Assembly: GCF_020567705.1 (NCBI RefSeq) | Contig: NZ_JAJDJU010000013.1 | Location: 1-64,000 of the forward strand | Source: Acidocella sp. KAb 2-4 | Lineage (GTDB): Bacteria > Pseudomonadota > Alphaproteobacteria > Acetobacterales > Acetobacteraceae | DNA length: 64,000 bases | Reading direction: 5' to 3' | Position numbers and translations under genes: made by a program | Notes under the pieces: generated by a model | Databases searched by the model: none | Told to the model about the DNA's origin: nothing | Seen by the model: only the letters and a program-made list of their open reading frames with translations | Shown here: positions 32,865 to 41,765 of the stretch, one piece after another | Numbering within the stretch: the first letter of the stretch is position 1 | How the letters are laid out: every line of letters begins with the position of its first letter

Positions 32865-34625
32865 ATGCAAACCTATACCGCGCCCCTGCGCGACATGCGT
32901 TTCGTGCTGCACGAGCTGCACGGCGCCACCGCCGACAATGCCGAATTCCCGCCCGAATTGTTGGATTCCATTCTGGAGGAAGCGGCCAAATTCTGCACCG
33001 AGGTGCTGCTGCCGCTCAACGCCAGCGGCGACGAGGAAGGCTGCCATTTCGAAAATGGCGTGGTCCGCACCCCGGCCGGGTTTAAGGACGCCTATAAAGC
33101 CTTCAGCGAGGCGGGCTGGGGCGCGCTCAACGCCGATCCGCAATATGGCGGGCAGGGGCTGCCGGAATCGGTGGCCAAGCTGGTCGAGGAAATGATCTGC
33201 GCCTGCAATCTTTCCTTCGGCCTCTATCCAGGCCTGTCGCACGGCGCCTATCTGGCGCTGAAGAGCCACGGCGCTGAGGCGCTGAAGGATTTCTACCTGC
33301 CCAAGCTGGTCTCCGGCGAATGGGCGGGCACGATGTGCCTGACCGAGCCGCATTGCGGCACCGATCTCGGCATGTTGCGCACCAAGGCGGTGCCGCAGGA
33401 AGACGGCAGCTACAAGCTTACTGGCTCCAAGATTTTCATCTCCGCCGGCGAGCATGATTTCACCGACAACATCGTGCATTTGGTGTTGGCCCGGCTGCCC
33501 GACGCCCCGCCCGGCATCAAGGGCATCTCACTGTTCCTGGTGCCCAAATTCCTGCCCGATGCTGAGGGCAAGCCCGGCGCGCGCAACGGCGTCTCTTGCG
33601 CCGCCATCGAGCATAAAATGGGCATCAAGGCCTCGGCCACCTGCCAGATGAATTTCGACGACGCGACGGGCTGGCTGGTCGGCACGCCGCATAAGGGCAT
33701 GCAGGCGATGTTCGTGATGATGAACTCCGAGCGTCTGTCGGTGGGCACGCAAGGGCTGGGCCTGGGCGAGGCCGCCTATCAGGGCGCCGTGGCCTATGCG
33801 CGCGAGCGCGTGCAGGGCCGCTCGCTGGCGGGGGCGAAGGCGCAGGATAAACCCGCCGACCCGATCATCGTGCATCCCGATGTGCGGCGCATGCTGTTGA
33901 CCATGCGCGCCTATAACGAGGGGTGCCGCGCCATGGGCGTGTGGGTCGCCCAGGCTCTCGATGCCGCTGAGCGCGGCGACGAGGCAGCAGCCGATTTCGT
34001 GGCTTTGATGACGCCCATCGTGAAGGCGCTGTTCACCGATCTCGGCTTCGAGAGTACAAATCTCGGCGTGCAATGCTATGGCGGCCACGGTTACATCCGC
34101 GATCACGGCATGGAGCAGTTCGTGCGCGATGCCCGCATCGCCATGATCTATGAGGGCACCAACGGCATCCAGGCGCTGGACCTGATCGGGCGCAAGCTGC
34201 CCGCCAATTTCGGTCGCAGCCTGCGCCGGTTCTTCCATCCGGTGGCGGAATTCATCGAGGCGCATCAGGCCGATGCGCGCATCGGCAAGCTGGTGCAGGG
34301 ATTCGCCCGCGCTTTTGGGGCGCTGCAACTTGCCACCAGCTTTGTCGCCGAAAAGGGCATGACCGACCCCGAGGAGGCCGGCGCCGCCGCCACCGATTAT
34401 CTGCGCCTGTTCGGGCTGGTGGCGATGGGTTTCATGTGGGTGCGCATGGCGCTGATCGCGGCGGAGAAGGCGCCGCAGGGCGGCCCGGATGCGGAATTCT
34501 ACACCGCCAAGCTCAACACCGCGCGGTTTTACGTTGAGCGCATTCTGCCGCAGGCGGGGGCGCTGCTGTTCACCATCAAGGCCGGCAAGGCACCGCTGAT
34601 GGACATGGCCGAAGCCGCGTTCTGA
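32865..34625 (+). CDS. Acyl-CoA dehydrogenase, long form
   Basis: A 586-residue flavoprotein, of the ~590-residue type with a C-terminal extra domain. It makes the first double bond in beta-oxidation. FAD/substrate blocks MCLTEPHCGTDLGMLRTKA and GSKIFISAGEHD are clear. The catalytic Glu430 is in AMIYEGTNGIQALDL. The C-terminus (about 470-586) matches the acyl-CoA dehydrogenase C-terminal extension. GGAG precedes the ATG, 12 bases after the bifunctional enzyme. It ends the operon before a strong terminator. The chain-length range cannot be told from sequence. Confidence 0.93.
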   Translation: MQTYTAPLRDMRFVLHELHGATADNAEFPPELLDSILEEAAKFCTEVLLPLNASGDEEGCHFENGVVRTPAGFKDAYKAFSEAGWGALNADPQYGGQGLPESVAKLVEEMICACNLSFGLYPGLSHGAYLALKSHGAEALKDFYLPKLVSGEWAGTMCLTEPHCGTDLGMLRTKAVPQEDGSYKLTGSKIFISAGEHDFTDNIVHLVLARLPDAPPGIKGISLFLVPKFLPDAEGKPGARNGVSCAAIEHKMGIKASATCQMNFDDATGWLVGTPHKGMQAMFVMMNSERLSVGTQGLGLGEAAYQGAVAYARERVQGRSLAGAKAQDKPADPIIVHPDVRRMLLTMRAYNEGCRAMGVWVAQALDAAERGDEAAADFVALMTPIVKALFTDLGFESTNLGVQCYGGHGYIRDHGMEQFVRDARIAMIYEGTNGIQALDLIGRKLPANFGRSLRRFFHPVAEFIEAHQADARIGKLVQGFARAFGALQLATSFVAEKGMTDPEEAGAAATDYLRLFGLVAMGFMWVRMALIAAEKAPQGGPDAEFYTAKLNTARFYVERILPQAGALLFTIKAGKAPLMDMAEAAF

Positions 34626-34647
34626 CGCCCGCCAGGGCGGCAAAATA

Positions 34648-34680
34648 AAACGGGCTGAACCGCGAAGGCTCAGCCCGTTT
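34648..34680. terminator. Bidirectional intrinsic terminator
   Basis: Eleven-base perfect arms AAACGGGCTGA and TCAGCCCGTTT, with a partly paired loop. An A-rich run precedes and TTT follows, so it can end the fatty-acid operon (plus) and the XRE gene (minus), whose stop is at 34685. Confidence 0.88.
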
Positions 34681-34684
34681 CGAT

Positions 34685-35164
34685 TTAGCCCGCGTCGAAG
34701 GCAGCTTCCGGCGGCGCCAGCGACTTCATCAGGTCGAACATGCGCTTGCGCATCGCCGGGTCGGGGATGCGGTAATAGGCGCGCACCAGTTCCAGCGTCT
34801 CGCGCTTGGTGAGCTGGTCATCTACCCCGGCGTTAAACGGCTCCTGCTGTTCGGCGAAGCCGTACATGCGCCCGCGCGGGCCGGAGACCGGACCCTCGGA
34901 CATGCCTTCCGGCATGTCGTCGAAGAAATAGGAGATCGGCACATCCAGCACGCGGGAGATGTCGAACAGGCGCGAGGCGCCGACGCGGTTCACCCCGCGC
35001 TCGTATTTCTGCACCTGCTGGAAGGTCAGGCCCAGCGCGTCGCCCAGGCGTTCCTGCGACATCCCGAGCAGGGTGCGGCGCAGACGAATGCGCGACCCCA
35101 CATGAACGTCGATCGGGCTCGGGCGGCTCTCACGTTCCGGGCGCTCGGCGGTATCTTCGGCCAT
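34685..35164 (-). CDS. XRE-family transcriptional regulator
   Basis: A 159-residue DNA-binding protein. The HTH_3 domain covers residues about 18-75: VGSRIRLRRTLLGMSQERLG, then FQQVQKYERGVNRVGASRLF. The rest is an acidic linker and a helical tail (ETLELVRAYYRIPDPAMRKR) seen in a family widespread in Alphaproteobacteria. I start at MAEDTAER; a GTG at 35203 would add 13 residues. A palindrome at 35266-35284 in its upstream region suggests autoregulation. The regulon cannot be told from here. Confidence 0.88.
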   Translation of the reverse strand: MAEDTAERPERESRPSPIDVHVGSRIRLRRTLLGMSQERLGDALGLTFQQVQKYERGVNRVGASRLFDISRVLDVPISYFFDDMPEGMSEGPVSGPRGRMYGFAEQQEPFNAGVDDQLTKRETLELVRAYYRIPDPAMRKRMFDLMKSLAPPEAAFDAG

Positions 35165-35265
35165 AAAACTCGTCTTCTCCAACTGGCGGTGCCGGGGCAC
35201 CACGTTAACCTGCCCGTCTGGTCGCGGCGGCTTGGAAGTTGCAACCAGAAGAACTCATCGTCCCA

Positions 35266-35299
35266 ATGAGGCACTATACCTCATATCTGTTGTAGGTAT
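35266..35299. promoter_or_regulatory. Overlapping inverted repeats upstream of the XRE gene
   Basis: ATGAGG-N7-CCTCAT (35266-35284) and ATACCT-N12-AGGTAT (35276-35299) overlap about 100 bases upstream of the XRE start. XRE proteins often bind such short repeats and repress their own gene. Confidence 0.4.
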
Positions 35300-35345
35300 G
35301 ACAAATTACCGTAGGACAATGCAATATCAAACCGCAAAAAATTAC

Positions 35346-35371
35346 AGATTGGCTTATTAAATAGACAATCT
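35346..35371 (-). terminator. Hairpin with U-rich tail after lnt
   Basis: On the minus strand, AGATTG and CAATCT flank a 14-base loop, and GTAATTTTTTGC follows. It lies 25 bases after the lnt stop. The stem is short, so it may be weak. Confidence 0.45.
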
Positions 35372-35395
35372 TCCATGGATATCGAAAATATTACA

Positions 35396-36901
35396 TTAGA
35401 CCCTACGGGAAATTAATATTCCAGCAATAATCACCACAACTCCCAGTATAGCAGGCAAAATCAGCCCAAGCCTAGCAAAAAGCGTGGGCGGCAGCGCGCC
35501 TGGTAGCGGCGCGACGAGCACGCCCTGCGCATCCAGCGGCAATTCGGCCACCAGATGGCCGAACGGGTTGAACATCGCGCTGATGCCGTTATTGCCGGCA
35601 CGGGCGAGCGGCAGGCCTTCCTCCACCGCGCGCAGCCGGGCGTTGATGAAGTGCTGGCGCGGACCCGCCGAGTCGCCGAACCAGGCGTCATCGGTGATCA
35701 CCACGATCCAACCGGGCCGGTGCGCCTCGTCGATCATCTGGCCGGGGAACACGTCTTCATAACAGATCAGCGGGGCGAAGGGCGGCAGGCCGTCGATGCT
35801 GATCGTCTCCGGGCCGGGGCCGGGGGTAAAGCCGCCGCCCAGCATGTCGGGGATGATCTTGATCGGGATCCATTTCGGCATGTACTCGCCAAACGGCACC
35901 AGCTTCCATTTATCATACACCGCCAGCGGCGGCACAGGCCCGGCCAGCGCGACCAGTGAGTTGCGAAAATCTGTCTTGCTCACCACCCGCAGTGAGCCCG
36001 CCAGCACTGGCGTGGTGCCCGTGATGTCGGCAAGCTGCTGGCGCGCGTTCACATCGGAGGCCAGCAGCCAGGGGCTGGCCGCCTCGGGCCAGATCACGGC
36101 ATTGGCACCGGCCTGGACCGCGGCATTGCTCATCGCCAGCAGGCGCCGCCAATTCGCCTCCAGGGCCGGGCGCGAATAATCCGGCGGCTCGGGAAAACCG
36201 GGTTGCAGCATGGCGATGTTCAGCCCCGTGGGCGCCACCTGGGTTTGCAGCCGCATCCATCCGGCCCCCGCCCAGAGCGCCACCGCCACAACCAGCGCCG
36301 CCAGCCCGCGCCGCCCAAACAGCGGCAGCCCGGCCAGGATCACCGTGGCCAGGGTAAGGCCATGCACGCTCACCCAGGCGGCGGGTTGCAGGAAGACATC
36401 GCCGAGGCGGCCCGGAATCGTCCAATCCGTGCCCCAGTAATTCCAGGGAAAGCCCGAGAACCAGAATTGCTGCGCGATATTGGCCAGCTCCCACGCCCCG
36501 GCGAACACCAGCAGCCGCCCGAAGCCGGGCCTGACCCAGCGTGCGGCCAGGGCGGGGATGATGGTGTAACACGCCACCGCCGCCGAGAGCGCCGGGGCGG
36601 CAAAGGGCACCAGCCACCAGAACGTCTGCGCTTCGGTCAGGATCGGCTCGGTTACCCAATACAGCCCGGCGATGGCCATACCGAAGCCGTAGCACCAAGC
36701 CAAATAGATCGTGCGCTTGAGGCTCGTCTCCGCCGCGAGCAGGCGCAAGAAGGCGGGCAGCGAGAGCAGCAGCGCGGGCAGGAAATACACCGGCGGCAGG
36801 GCCAGCGCCGCCGCCAGCCCCCATAAAAAAGCCCGCATCAGCGGGGCTCTTTGCAGCCGGGCGTGCAGCGCCCGGATCATCTCACGCGGTTTTCTAGCCA
36901 T
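35396..36901 (-). CDS. lnt: Apolipoprotein N-acyltransferase
   Basis: A 501-residue inner-membrane protein that adds the third acyl chain to lipoproteins. The N-terminal third has several membrane segments (for example FLWGLAAALALPPVYFLPAL). The C-terminal nitrilase domain shows the catalytic Glu in AVIWPEAASPW, the Lys in VYDKWKLVPFGEYMP and the Cys in LICYEDVFPG. One more membrane segment closes the chain. The ATG overlaps the mtnC stop by eight bases. It is the last gene after tatA-mtnB-mtnD-mtnC; lgt, from the same pathway, lies at 52521 in another operon. Confidence 0.93.
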   Translation of the reverse strand: MARKPREMIRALHARLQRAPLMRAFLWGLAAALALPPVYFLPALLLSLPAFLRLLAAETSLKRTIYLAWCYGFGMAIAGLYWVTEPILTEAQTFWWLVPFAAPALSAAVACYTIIPALAARWVRPGFGRLLVFAGAWELANIAQQFWFSGFPWNYWGTDWTIPGRLGDVFLQPAAWVSVHGLTLATVILAGLPLFGRRGLAALVVAVALWAGAGWMRLQTQVAPTGLNIAMLQPGFPEPPDYSRPALEANWRRLLAMSNAAVQAGANAVIWPEAASPWLLASDVNARQQLADITGTTPVLAGSLRVVSKTDFRNSLVALAGPVPPLAVYDKWKLVPFGEYMPKWIPIKIIPDMLGGGFTPGPGPETISIDGLPPFAPLICYEDVFPGQMIDEAHRPGWIVVITDDAWFGDSAGPRQHFINARLRAVEEGLPLARAGNNGISAMFNPFGHLVAELPLDAQGVLVAPLPGALPPTLFARLGLILPAILGVVVIIAGILISRRV

Positions 36902-37550
36902 GCGGCAATCCAAACTTCCTTGCCAATTCATCAAAATCCGCCGCCGTTGCATGGCGCGCGCTGGCGGCGGTGCCGTCCTCGGCGCGTACGAGCTGGCAGG
37001 TTTGCAGCCCGGCGGCGCGGGCGGCGTCCAGCTCGGCTTCCATGTCGGAGAGGAAGAGCAGTTCCTCCGGCGGCACATTCACCCCGCGCGCGATGGCGGC
37101 ATAGCTGGCGGCCTCGCGCTTTGGCCCCACGCGGGTGTCGAAATAAGCCTGGAACAGCCCGGTCAGGTCGCCCGCCTTGGTGTGGCCGAACAGCAGCTTC
37201 TGCGCCGGCACCGAGCCTGAGGAATACACGAACAGGCGCAGCCCAGCGCGCGCCCAGCGGCGCAGGGCGGGGGGCACGTCGTCATACAGTTCGGCGGTGA
37301 TCTCGCCGGTGCGGTAGCCTTCTTCCCAGATGATGCCCTGGATGGTCTTCAGCGCCGTGATCTTCTCGTCGCGGTCCATCCAGCCGAGCAGCGTCTCCAG
37401 TTTCGGCTCCGGCACTTCGGCCAGTGCCGCATGGCCCGAGGCGACGAATGCCGCCATACGCGCCCGCGCATACGGAAACAGCACCCTGTGCACAAAGGCG
37501 ATCGGGGTGGTGGTACCCTCGATATCGGTGAGAATCGCGGCGGGTTTCAT
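36894..37550 (-). CDS. mtnC: Acireductone synthase (enolase-phosphatase E1)
   Basis: A 218-residue HAD-family enzyme of the methionine salvage pathway. It enolises and dephosphorylates the diketo sugar phosphate to acireductone. The HAD nucleophile block reads ILTDIEGTTTPIAFV, followed by VYSSGSVPAQKLLFGHT and the late FLSDMEAELDAARAAG. The ATG overlaps the mtnD stop by four bases. Its neighbours mtnD and mtnB supply the next and previous steps. Confidence 0.95.
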   Translation of the reverse strand: MKPAAILTDIEGTTTPIAFVHRVLFPYARARMAAFVASGHAALAEVPEPKLETLLGWMDRDEKITALKTIQGIIWEEGYRTGEITAELYDDVPPALRRWARAGLRLFVYSSGSVPAQKLLFGHTKAGDLTGLFQAYFDTRVGPKREAASYAAIARGVNVPPEELLFLSDMEAELDAARAAGLQTCQLVRAEDGTAASARHATAADFDELARKFGLPHG

Positions 37551-38086
37551 GCGGTGGGGAAGCGGCTGGAAATATCGTCGCCGGTGAAATGCGCCACCCA
37601 GCCCGAAGTGTCGGTGAACACGCGCAGCGCGGTGAAATCGGGGCGCACCCCGGCATCAAACCAATGCTTGATCCCGGCGGGGACGTGGATCAGGTCGCCC
37701 TGCTCACAGAAGGCGTCGTACACCTTGCCATGGGCGTGCAGCACGAAATGCCCGGAGCCAGCCACAAAGAAGCGGATTTCCGGCTCGCTATGCGTATGCT
37801 CGGCCAGGAATTTCTCGCGCAGCGCCGCCGCCTGCGGATGCTCGGGGGCGAGCTTTACCACATCCGCCGAGCCCGCCCCGGTCGCGCCCATCAGCGCATC
37901 CAAATAGGGGCGGTAGGCGTCCAGGATCGCCTCGGCCGGGGCGTCGGCGGCCAGATGCACCGGCGAATCCCACCGCTCGAACCCGACATCGATCTCCTTC
38001 AGCGCCGTGGCCACGGCGGCGGGGTCTTGCGAGTCGAACAGTGCCACACCCGGCGCGTCGTCTTTGTAAACGATCAGGCGGCTCAT
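37547..38086 (-). CDS. mtnD: Acireductone dioxygenase
   Basis: A 179-residue cupin metalloenzyme that oxidises acireductone to the keto acid of methionine (or, with nickel, an off-pathway split). The metal ligands are visible in EHTHSEPEIRFFV (His, His, Glu) and in VPAGIKHWFDAG (His). GDLIHVPAG is also typical. I start at MSRLIVYKD because its ATG overlaps the mtnB stop by four bases; the 20 codons upstream lie inside mtnB and are not conserved. Confidence 0.94.
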   Translation of the reverse strand: MSRLIVYKDDAPGVALFDSQDPAAVATALKEIDVGFERWDSPVHLAADAPAEAILDAYRPYLDALMGATGAGSADVVKLAPEHPQAAALREKFLAEHTHSEPEIRFFVAGSGHFVLHAHGKVYDAFCEQGDLIHVPAGIKHWFDAGVRPDFTALRVFTDTSGWVAHFTGDDISSRFPTA

Positions 38087-38676
38087 TTCAGCTTGCTCCG
38101 GTCCAACTCGCATTGCAGCAGGAATTCCAGCGCCTCCAGCCGCCAATAGGCATGCTCCACGCTGGTGCCCCAGGCATATACGCCATGCCCCGCGATGACA
38201 TAGCCGATCGGCGGCTCGGCCTTGAGCCGCGGCTCGATCTCCGCCGCCAGCCGCGCAATGTCCTGGTCGTTGTCATAGACCGGCAGCGCCACCGTCACGT
38301 CATGGGTCGCGTAGCCGAAAGCCTTCAGGATCTCGTAATTGGCGAAGCTGATTGCACCGCGCATGGAGAGCACGGTGGCCGCCACCGAATGCCCGTGCAG
38401 CACCGCCCCCACGGGCGGGAACAGGCGGTAGAGCTGGCAATGCAGCAGCGTCTCCGCGCTCGGCTTCTGCCCGTCCACCAGCGCCTGGCCGTCGTAATCC
38501 ACAGCGATGATGTCGGCGGTGTCGAGCCGCCCCTTGTGCACGCCGCTGCGGGTGATCGCGATCCGCCCGTCATCGATTCGCGCGGAGAGGTTCCCGGCCG
38601 ATCCGGGCACCCAGCCGCGTGAGTCCATCCGCCGCCCGGCCTCGGCCAGCGCCTGCGCCAATGCCATCGGGACCAT
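38083..38676 (-). CDS. mtnB: Methylthioribulose-1-phosphate dehydratase
   Basis: A 197-residue class II aldolase-fold enzyme. Zinc-binding histidines are in VLHGHSVAATVLS and VIAGHGVYAWGTSVEHA, with WVPGSAGNLSARI near the N-terminus. It dehydrates methylthioribulose-1-phosphate, before MtnC. It begins three bases after the tatA stop, with AGGG inside the end of tatA; a second ATG at 38667 is possible. mtnA and mtnN are not seen in this window. Confidence 0.93.
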   Translation of the reverse strand: MVPMALAQALAEAGRRMDSRGWVPGSAGNLSARIDDGRIAITRSGVHKGRLDTADIIAVDYDGQALVDGQKPSAETLLHCQLYRLFPPVGAVLHGHSVAATVLSMRGAISFANYEILKAFGYATHDVTVALPVYDNDQDIARLAAEIEPRLKAEPPIGYVIAGHGVYAWGTSVEHAYWRLEALEFLLQCELDRSKLK

Positions 38677-38679
38677 GGT

Positions 38680-38916
38680 TCAGCCCTGGTTGACGGTCGT
38701 CTTGTTGTTTTGCGCGTCCGGCTGCGGCGCGTTCAGCGCGCCGGTATCGGCCATCGAGGCATCCTTCGGCTTATTCTCATCCTCCGCGATGTTTTGCTTA
38801 AAGGATTTGATGCCCTTGCCGAATTCGCCCATCAGGTTGCTCACCTTGCCGGTGCCGAACAGCAGCAGCACCACGGCCAGCACGATCAGCCAATGCCAGA
38901 TGCTCAATCCACCCAT
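38680..38916 (-). CDS. tatA: Twin-arginine translocase subunit TatA
   Basis: A 78-residue membrane protein. [20 protein letters not shown] is the single membrane helix, followed by the hinge [20 protein letters not shown] and a polar tail, all standard TatA. It forms the pore of the Tat pathway. tatB and tatC are absent here. It is the first gene of tatA-mtnB-mtnD-mtnC-lnt. GGAGAGAG lies before the ATG. Confidence 0.93.
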   Translation of the reverse strand: MGGLSIWHWLIVLAVVLLLFGTGKVSNLMGEFGKGIKSFKQNIAEDENKPKDASMADTGALNAPQPDAQNNKTTVNQG

Positions 38917-38992
38917 AGTCGCTCTCTCCACCCAGATAATTCGGTTCTGTTTACGCGGATTGCCCGGGGATGCCAAATCCCCATTCTGTTGC

Positions 38993-39940
38993 TTAATGTA
39001 GCCCCGCCGCGGCGGCGAGGCCGAGGCCATTATACAGCACATGCAGCAGAATGCCCGGCCGGATCGAGCCATGGCGCAGGCGCAGGTAACACGCCGCCAG
39101 CGCCAGCAGCCCGACATCGATGAACCCCGGCGGGTAATGCAGTTTTTCCGGCGCGTGCGCGGCCAAAAACAGCAGCGTCGTGATTATCGTGGCCGCCCTC
39201 GGCCCCAGCCGCGCCGCCACCCCGGCGAAGCCGATGCCGCGAAAGGCGATCTCCTCCAGCGCCGGGCCGAGCAGCAGCACCACGCCGAGCATCAGCGCCA
39301 TGCTGGCGGGCGGCCCCTCGAACAGCCGCGCCGCAGGCAGGTCTTGCAGTCCGTGCAGATCGGGCGGCACCAGCCGGAACAGCCCCGCCACCACCCCCGC
39401 CAGCGCCAGCGCCAGCAACACCGCCTGCGCATAGGCCGCGGTCGGGGCGGCACGCCAGGCAACGCCTTGCGGGCTGGCATCGGTTGCGGCACGGCCCAGG
39501 CGGCGCAGCAGCCGGGCGAGAAACAGCGCGGCCATCAGCTCCCCGCTCACGACCGAGCCGGTCAGCGTCAGCGAGTCGGCCAGATGCGGATGCGCGCCCG
39601 GATGCAGCAGCAACATGCGGAAGGCGGCGGCGACGCGGATATTGACGAATAGCGCCCCGCCCATCGCCAGGGTAAGGGCGAACCCCGCCATGCCCCACAG
39701 CCCCTGCGCCAAGCCGAGCGCCACCCGGCCCTTTGCCCGCGCCCCCGGCAGCCGCCCGAAACACAGCGCCAGCCCCCACAGGTTTACGGCGGCTTCCGCC
39801 CCCAGGCCGCCAACCATCGCCAGCGCCTTTTCCGGCAGCGGATGATGCGCCACGGCATGGGTGGCGGCGAGATCAGCCCCCGCCGCCCCCGCCGCGATAA
39901 ACAGGATCAGCCAGCCCAGCGCGGCGAAAACTCGTTTCAT
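38993..39940 (-). CDS. CPBP-family intramembrane metalloprotease
   Basis: A 315-residue protein with about eight membrane segments. The CPBP motifs are present: the EExxxR block in [20 protein letters not shown] (Glu-Glu and Arg), [12 protein letters not shown] (His), and [19 protein letters not shown] (final His/Asn). Such proteases include Rce1 homologues and bacteriocin-immunity proteins; the substrate is unknown. The ATG overlaps the gluQ stop by four bases, so the two are co-transcribed. Confidence 0.88.
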   Translation of the reverse strand: MKRVFAALGWLILFIAAGAAGADLAATHAVAHHPLPEKALAMVGGLGAEAAVNLWGLALCFGRLPGARAKGRVALGLAQGLWGMAGFALTLAMGGALFVNIRVAAAFRMLLLHPGAHPHLADSLTLTGSVVSGELMAALFLARLLRRLGRAATDASPQGVAWRAAPTAAYAQAVLLALALAGVVAGLFRLVPPDLHGLQDLPAARLFEGPPASMALMLGVVLLLGPALEEIAFRGIGFAGVAARLGPRAATIITTLLFLAAHAPEKLHYPPGFIDVGLLALAACYLRLRHGSIRPGILLHVLYNGLGLAAAAGLH

Positions 39941-40746
39941 GTCGCGGTCTCGAATTGGTGCAGGATCGCTTCGGGAGTCGTACCGGCAGCGCGCATCTCG
40001 CGCAATGTCGCGGCCTTGTCGCGCTTGGCCAGGCGCTTGCCGCTGGCGTCGGTGAGTAGCTTGTGATGCGCGTAAATGGGCGTGGGCAGGCCGAGCAGCG
40101 CCTGCAACAGCACATGGATATGCGTGGCCTCGCGCAGATCCTCGCCGCGGATCACATGGGTGATGCCTTGCAGCGCGTCGTCATGCACCACGCAGAGATG
40201 ATAGCTCGTCGGCGTATCTTTGCGCGCCAGCACGACATCGCCCAAGCGTTCCGGCTCGGCCTCCACCCAGCCGGTGGCCTCCTCGCAAAACCGCAACGCG
40301 CCCACGCATCGCCGCGCCGCCGCCACATCTAGGCGCAGCGCATAGGGCGCGCCGGCGGCGATGCGCGCGGCGCGGAATTCGGGCGCCAGCGCGCGGCAAG
40401 TGCCGGGATACACGCCCTCTACCCCGTGCGGGGCCGATTGCGCGCGCGCGATCTCGGCGCGGGTGCAGAAACACGGATAGAGCAGCCCGCGCAGCCGCTC
40501 CAGCGCCGCCGCGTAGTCGGGGAAATGTGCCGACTGCACCCGTACCTCGCCATCCCAGTCCAGCCCCAGCCAGCGCAGATCCTCCAGGATCGCGGCGGCG
40601 TATTCCGGGCGGCAGCGCGTGGTGTCGATATCCTCCAGCCGCAACCGGAACACATCCGCCCGCCGCCACGCCATCCAGGCCGAATAGGCATGGCCGAGAT
40701 GCAGATATCCGGTGGGGCTGGGGGCGAAACGGCTGACGATGCTCAT
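39937..40746 (-). CDS. gluQ: Glutamyl-Q tRNA(Asp) synthetase
   Basis: A 269-residue short paralogue of glutamyl-tRNA synthetase that lacks the anticodon-binding domain. It puts glutamate on queuosine of tRNA-Asp. RFAPSPTGYLHLGHAYSAWM is the HIGH region, FRLRLEDIDTTRCRPEY follows, and DASGKRLAKRDKAATLREM is the KMSKS-like loop. A zinc-type CFCTRAEIA stretch is also present, but only part of the four-residue zinc set is obvious. It is upstream of the CPBP protease gene. Confidence 0.93.
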   Translation of the reverse strand: MSIVSRFAPSPTGYLHLGHAYSAWMAWRRADVFRLRLEDIDTTRCRPEYAAAILEDLRWLGLDWDGEVRVQSAHFPDYAAALERLRGLLYPCFCTRAEIARAQSAPHGVEGVYPGTCRALAPEFRAARIAAGAPYALRLDVAAARRCVGALRFCEEATGWVEAEPERLGDVVLARKDTPTSYHLCVVHDDALQGITHVIRGEDLREATHIHVLLQALLGLPTPIYAHHKLLTDASGKRLAKRDKAATLREMRAAGTTPEAILHQFETAT

Positions 40747-40947
40747 GCCGGCTTAATCTATACGCGCCGCCGCGGGCTTGGCGAGGCGGGGCAGGGGAGA
40801 TGACAAATGTCTTACAACCGCACGCGCGCCTTGCGGCGCCGCGCCGGGTTTGTCATATATTGCGCATGACTCGAAGGCACTACCACATGTGGGAGCGTTT
40901 CGTGGCTACTCCCCAAAATTTGGTCCCGTTCTGGGACAGGTTCAGTA

Positions 40948-41508
40948 ATGCCTGACGGCGGGTTCCATTTCCCCGCCCTTGTCCTCAATGCGGATTTCCG
41001 TCCGCTGTCGTATTTTCCGTTATCGACCTGGAACTGGCAGGATGCCGTGAAAGCGGTGTTCCTCGACCGCGTATCCGTGCTCTCGGAATATGAGCAGGAG
41101 GTGCGCTCGCCCTCCTTCTCCATGCGCCTGCCCAGCGTCATCGCCCTGCGCGACTTCATCCCCTCGGCCCGCACCCCGGCTTTCACCCGCTTCAACGTGT
41201 TTCTGCGCGATGCCTTCTCCTGCCAATATTGCAGCGGCAAGCGCGCGACCCAGGAGCTGACCTTCGACCATGTGATCCCGCGCGCCAAAGGCGGGCGCAC
41301 GAGCTGGGAAAACGTGGTCACCGCCTGCGGCCCGTGCAATTTGCGCAAGGGCAGCAAGATGCCGCGCGAATGCGGCATGATCCCCCGCCAGGAGCCCCGC
41401 CGCCCGACCAGCTACGAGCTGCAGGACAAGGGGCGCCACTTCCCGCCCAATTACCTGCACGAAAGCTGGCGGGACTTCCTGTATTGGGATTCCGAGCTGG
41501 AGGGTTAA
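40948..41508 (+). CDS. HNH endonuclease
   Basis: A 186-residue protein with a zinc-ribbon HNH domain: CQYC (92/95), FDHVIPRAKGG (Asp107-His108) and CGPCNLRKG (Cys127/130), preceded by NVFLRDAFSC. The N-terminal 70 residues (LVLNADFRPLSYFPLSTWNW, VKAVFLDRVSVLSEYE) belong to the same conserved housekeeping HNH family. It is not a phage or restriction gene by context. Function is unknown. It starts 201 bases after gluQ, divergent from it; no good Shine-Dalgarno is seen. A palindrome CCACATGTGG at 40883-40892 lies upstream. Confidence 0.88.
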   Translation: MPDGGFHFPALVLNADFRPLSYFPLSTWNWQDAVKAVFLDRVSVLSEYEQEVRSPSFSMRLPSVIALRDFIPSARTPAFTRFNVFLRDAFSCQYCSGKRATQELTFDHVIPRAKGGRTSWENVVTACGPCNLRKGSKMPRECGMIPRQEPRRPTSYELQDKGRHFPPNYLHESWRDFLYWDSELEG

Positions 41509-41753
41509 CTTCCCGGCGTGAAGGCGTTGAACGCGATCATCGTGCTGGTCTCCGCGATCCCCGGCACCTTATGCAGCTGGGTGTTCACAAACACGCCGGG
41601 GTCGATCTCGTCATCGAGATTGATGATCGCCAGTAGATCGTAATGCCCCGAGATCGAGTAAATATGGCAGGGGATCACCTTGTCGATGATATAGGCGGCG
41701 ACGTTATACGCCTCGCCAAGCTGGCATTTGATCTGCACGATCAGCGTTTTCAT
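41505..41753 (-). CDS. Stand-alone Lrp/AsnC ligand-binding (RAM) domain protein
   Basis: An 82-residue protein made only of the RAM domain, without DNA-binding helices. KTLIVQIKCQLGEAYNVAAY, IYSISGHYDLLAIIN and HKVPGIAETSTMIAF match the AsnC_trans_reg fold. Such proteins may bind amino acids or pair with full Lrp proteins. It ends convergent with the HNH gene, overlapping by four bases, and lies 12 bases after xseA on the same strand. GGAGGAG precedes the ATG. Confidence 0.88.
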   Translation of the reverse strand: MKTLIVQIKCQLGEAYNVAAYIIDKVIPCHIYSISGHYDLLAIINLDDEIDPGVFVNTQLHKVPGIAETSTMIAFNAFTPGS

Positions 41754-41765
41754 GGGTAACTCCTC

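Noticed and set aside
31695-33479. Long minus-strand open frame opposite the fatty-acid genes
   Set aside because: Antisense shadow of two secure genes; no recognisable domain.
40812-41378. Minus-strand open frame opposite the HNH gene
   Set aside because: The plus-strand HNH protein has all zinc and catalytic residues; the other is a shadow.
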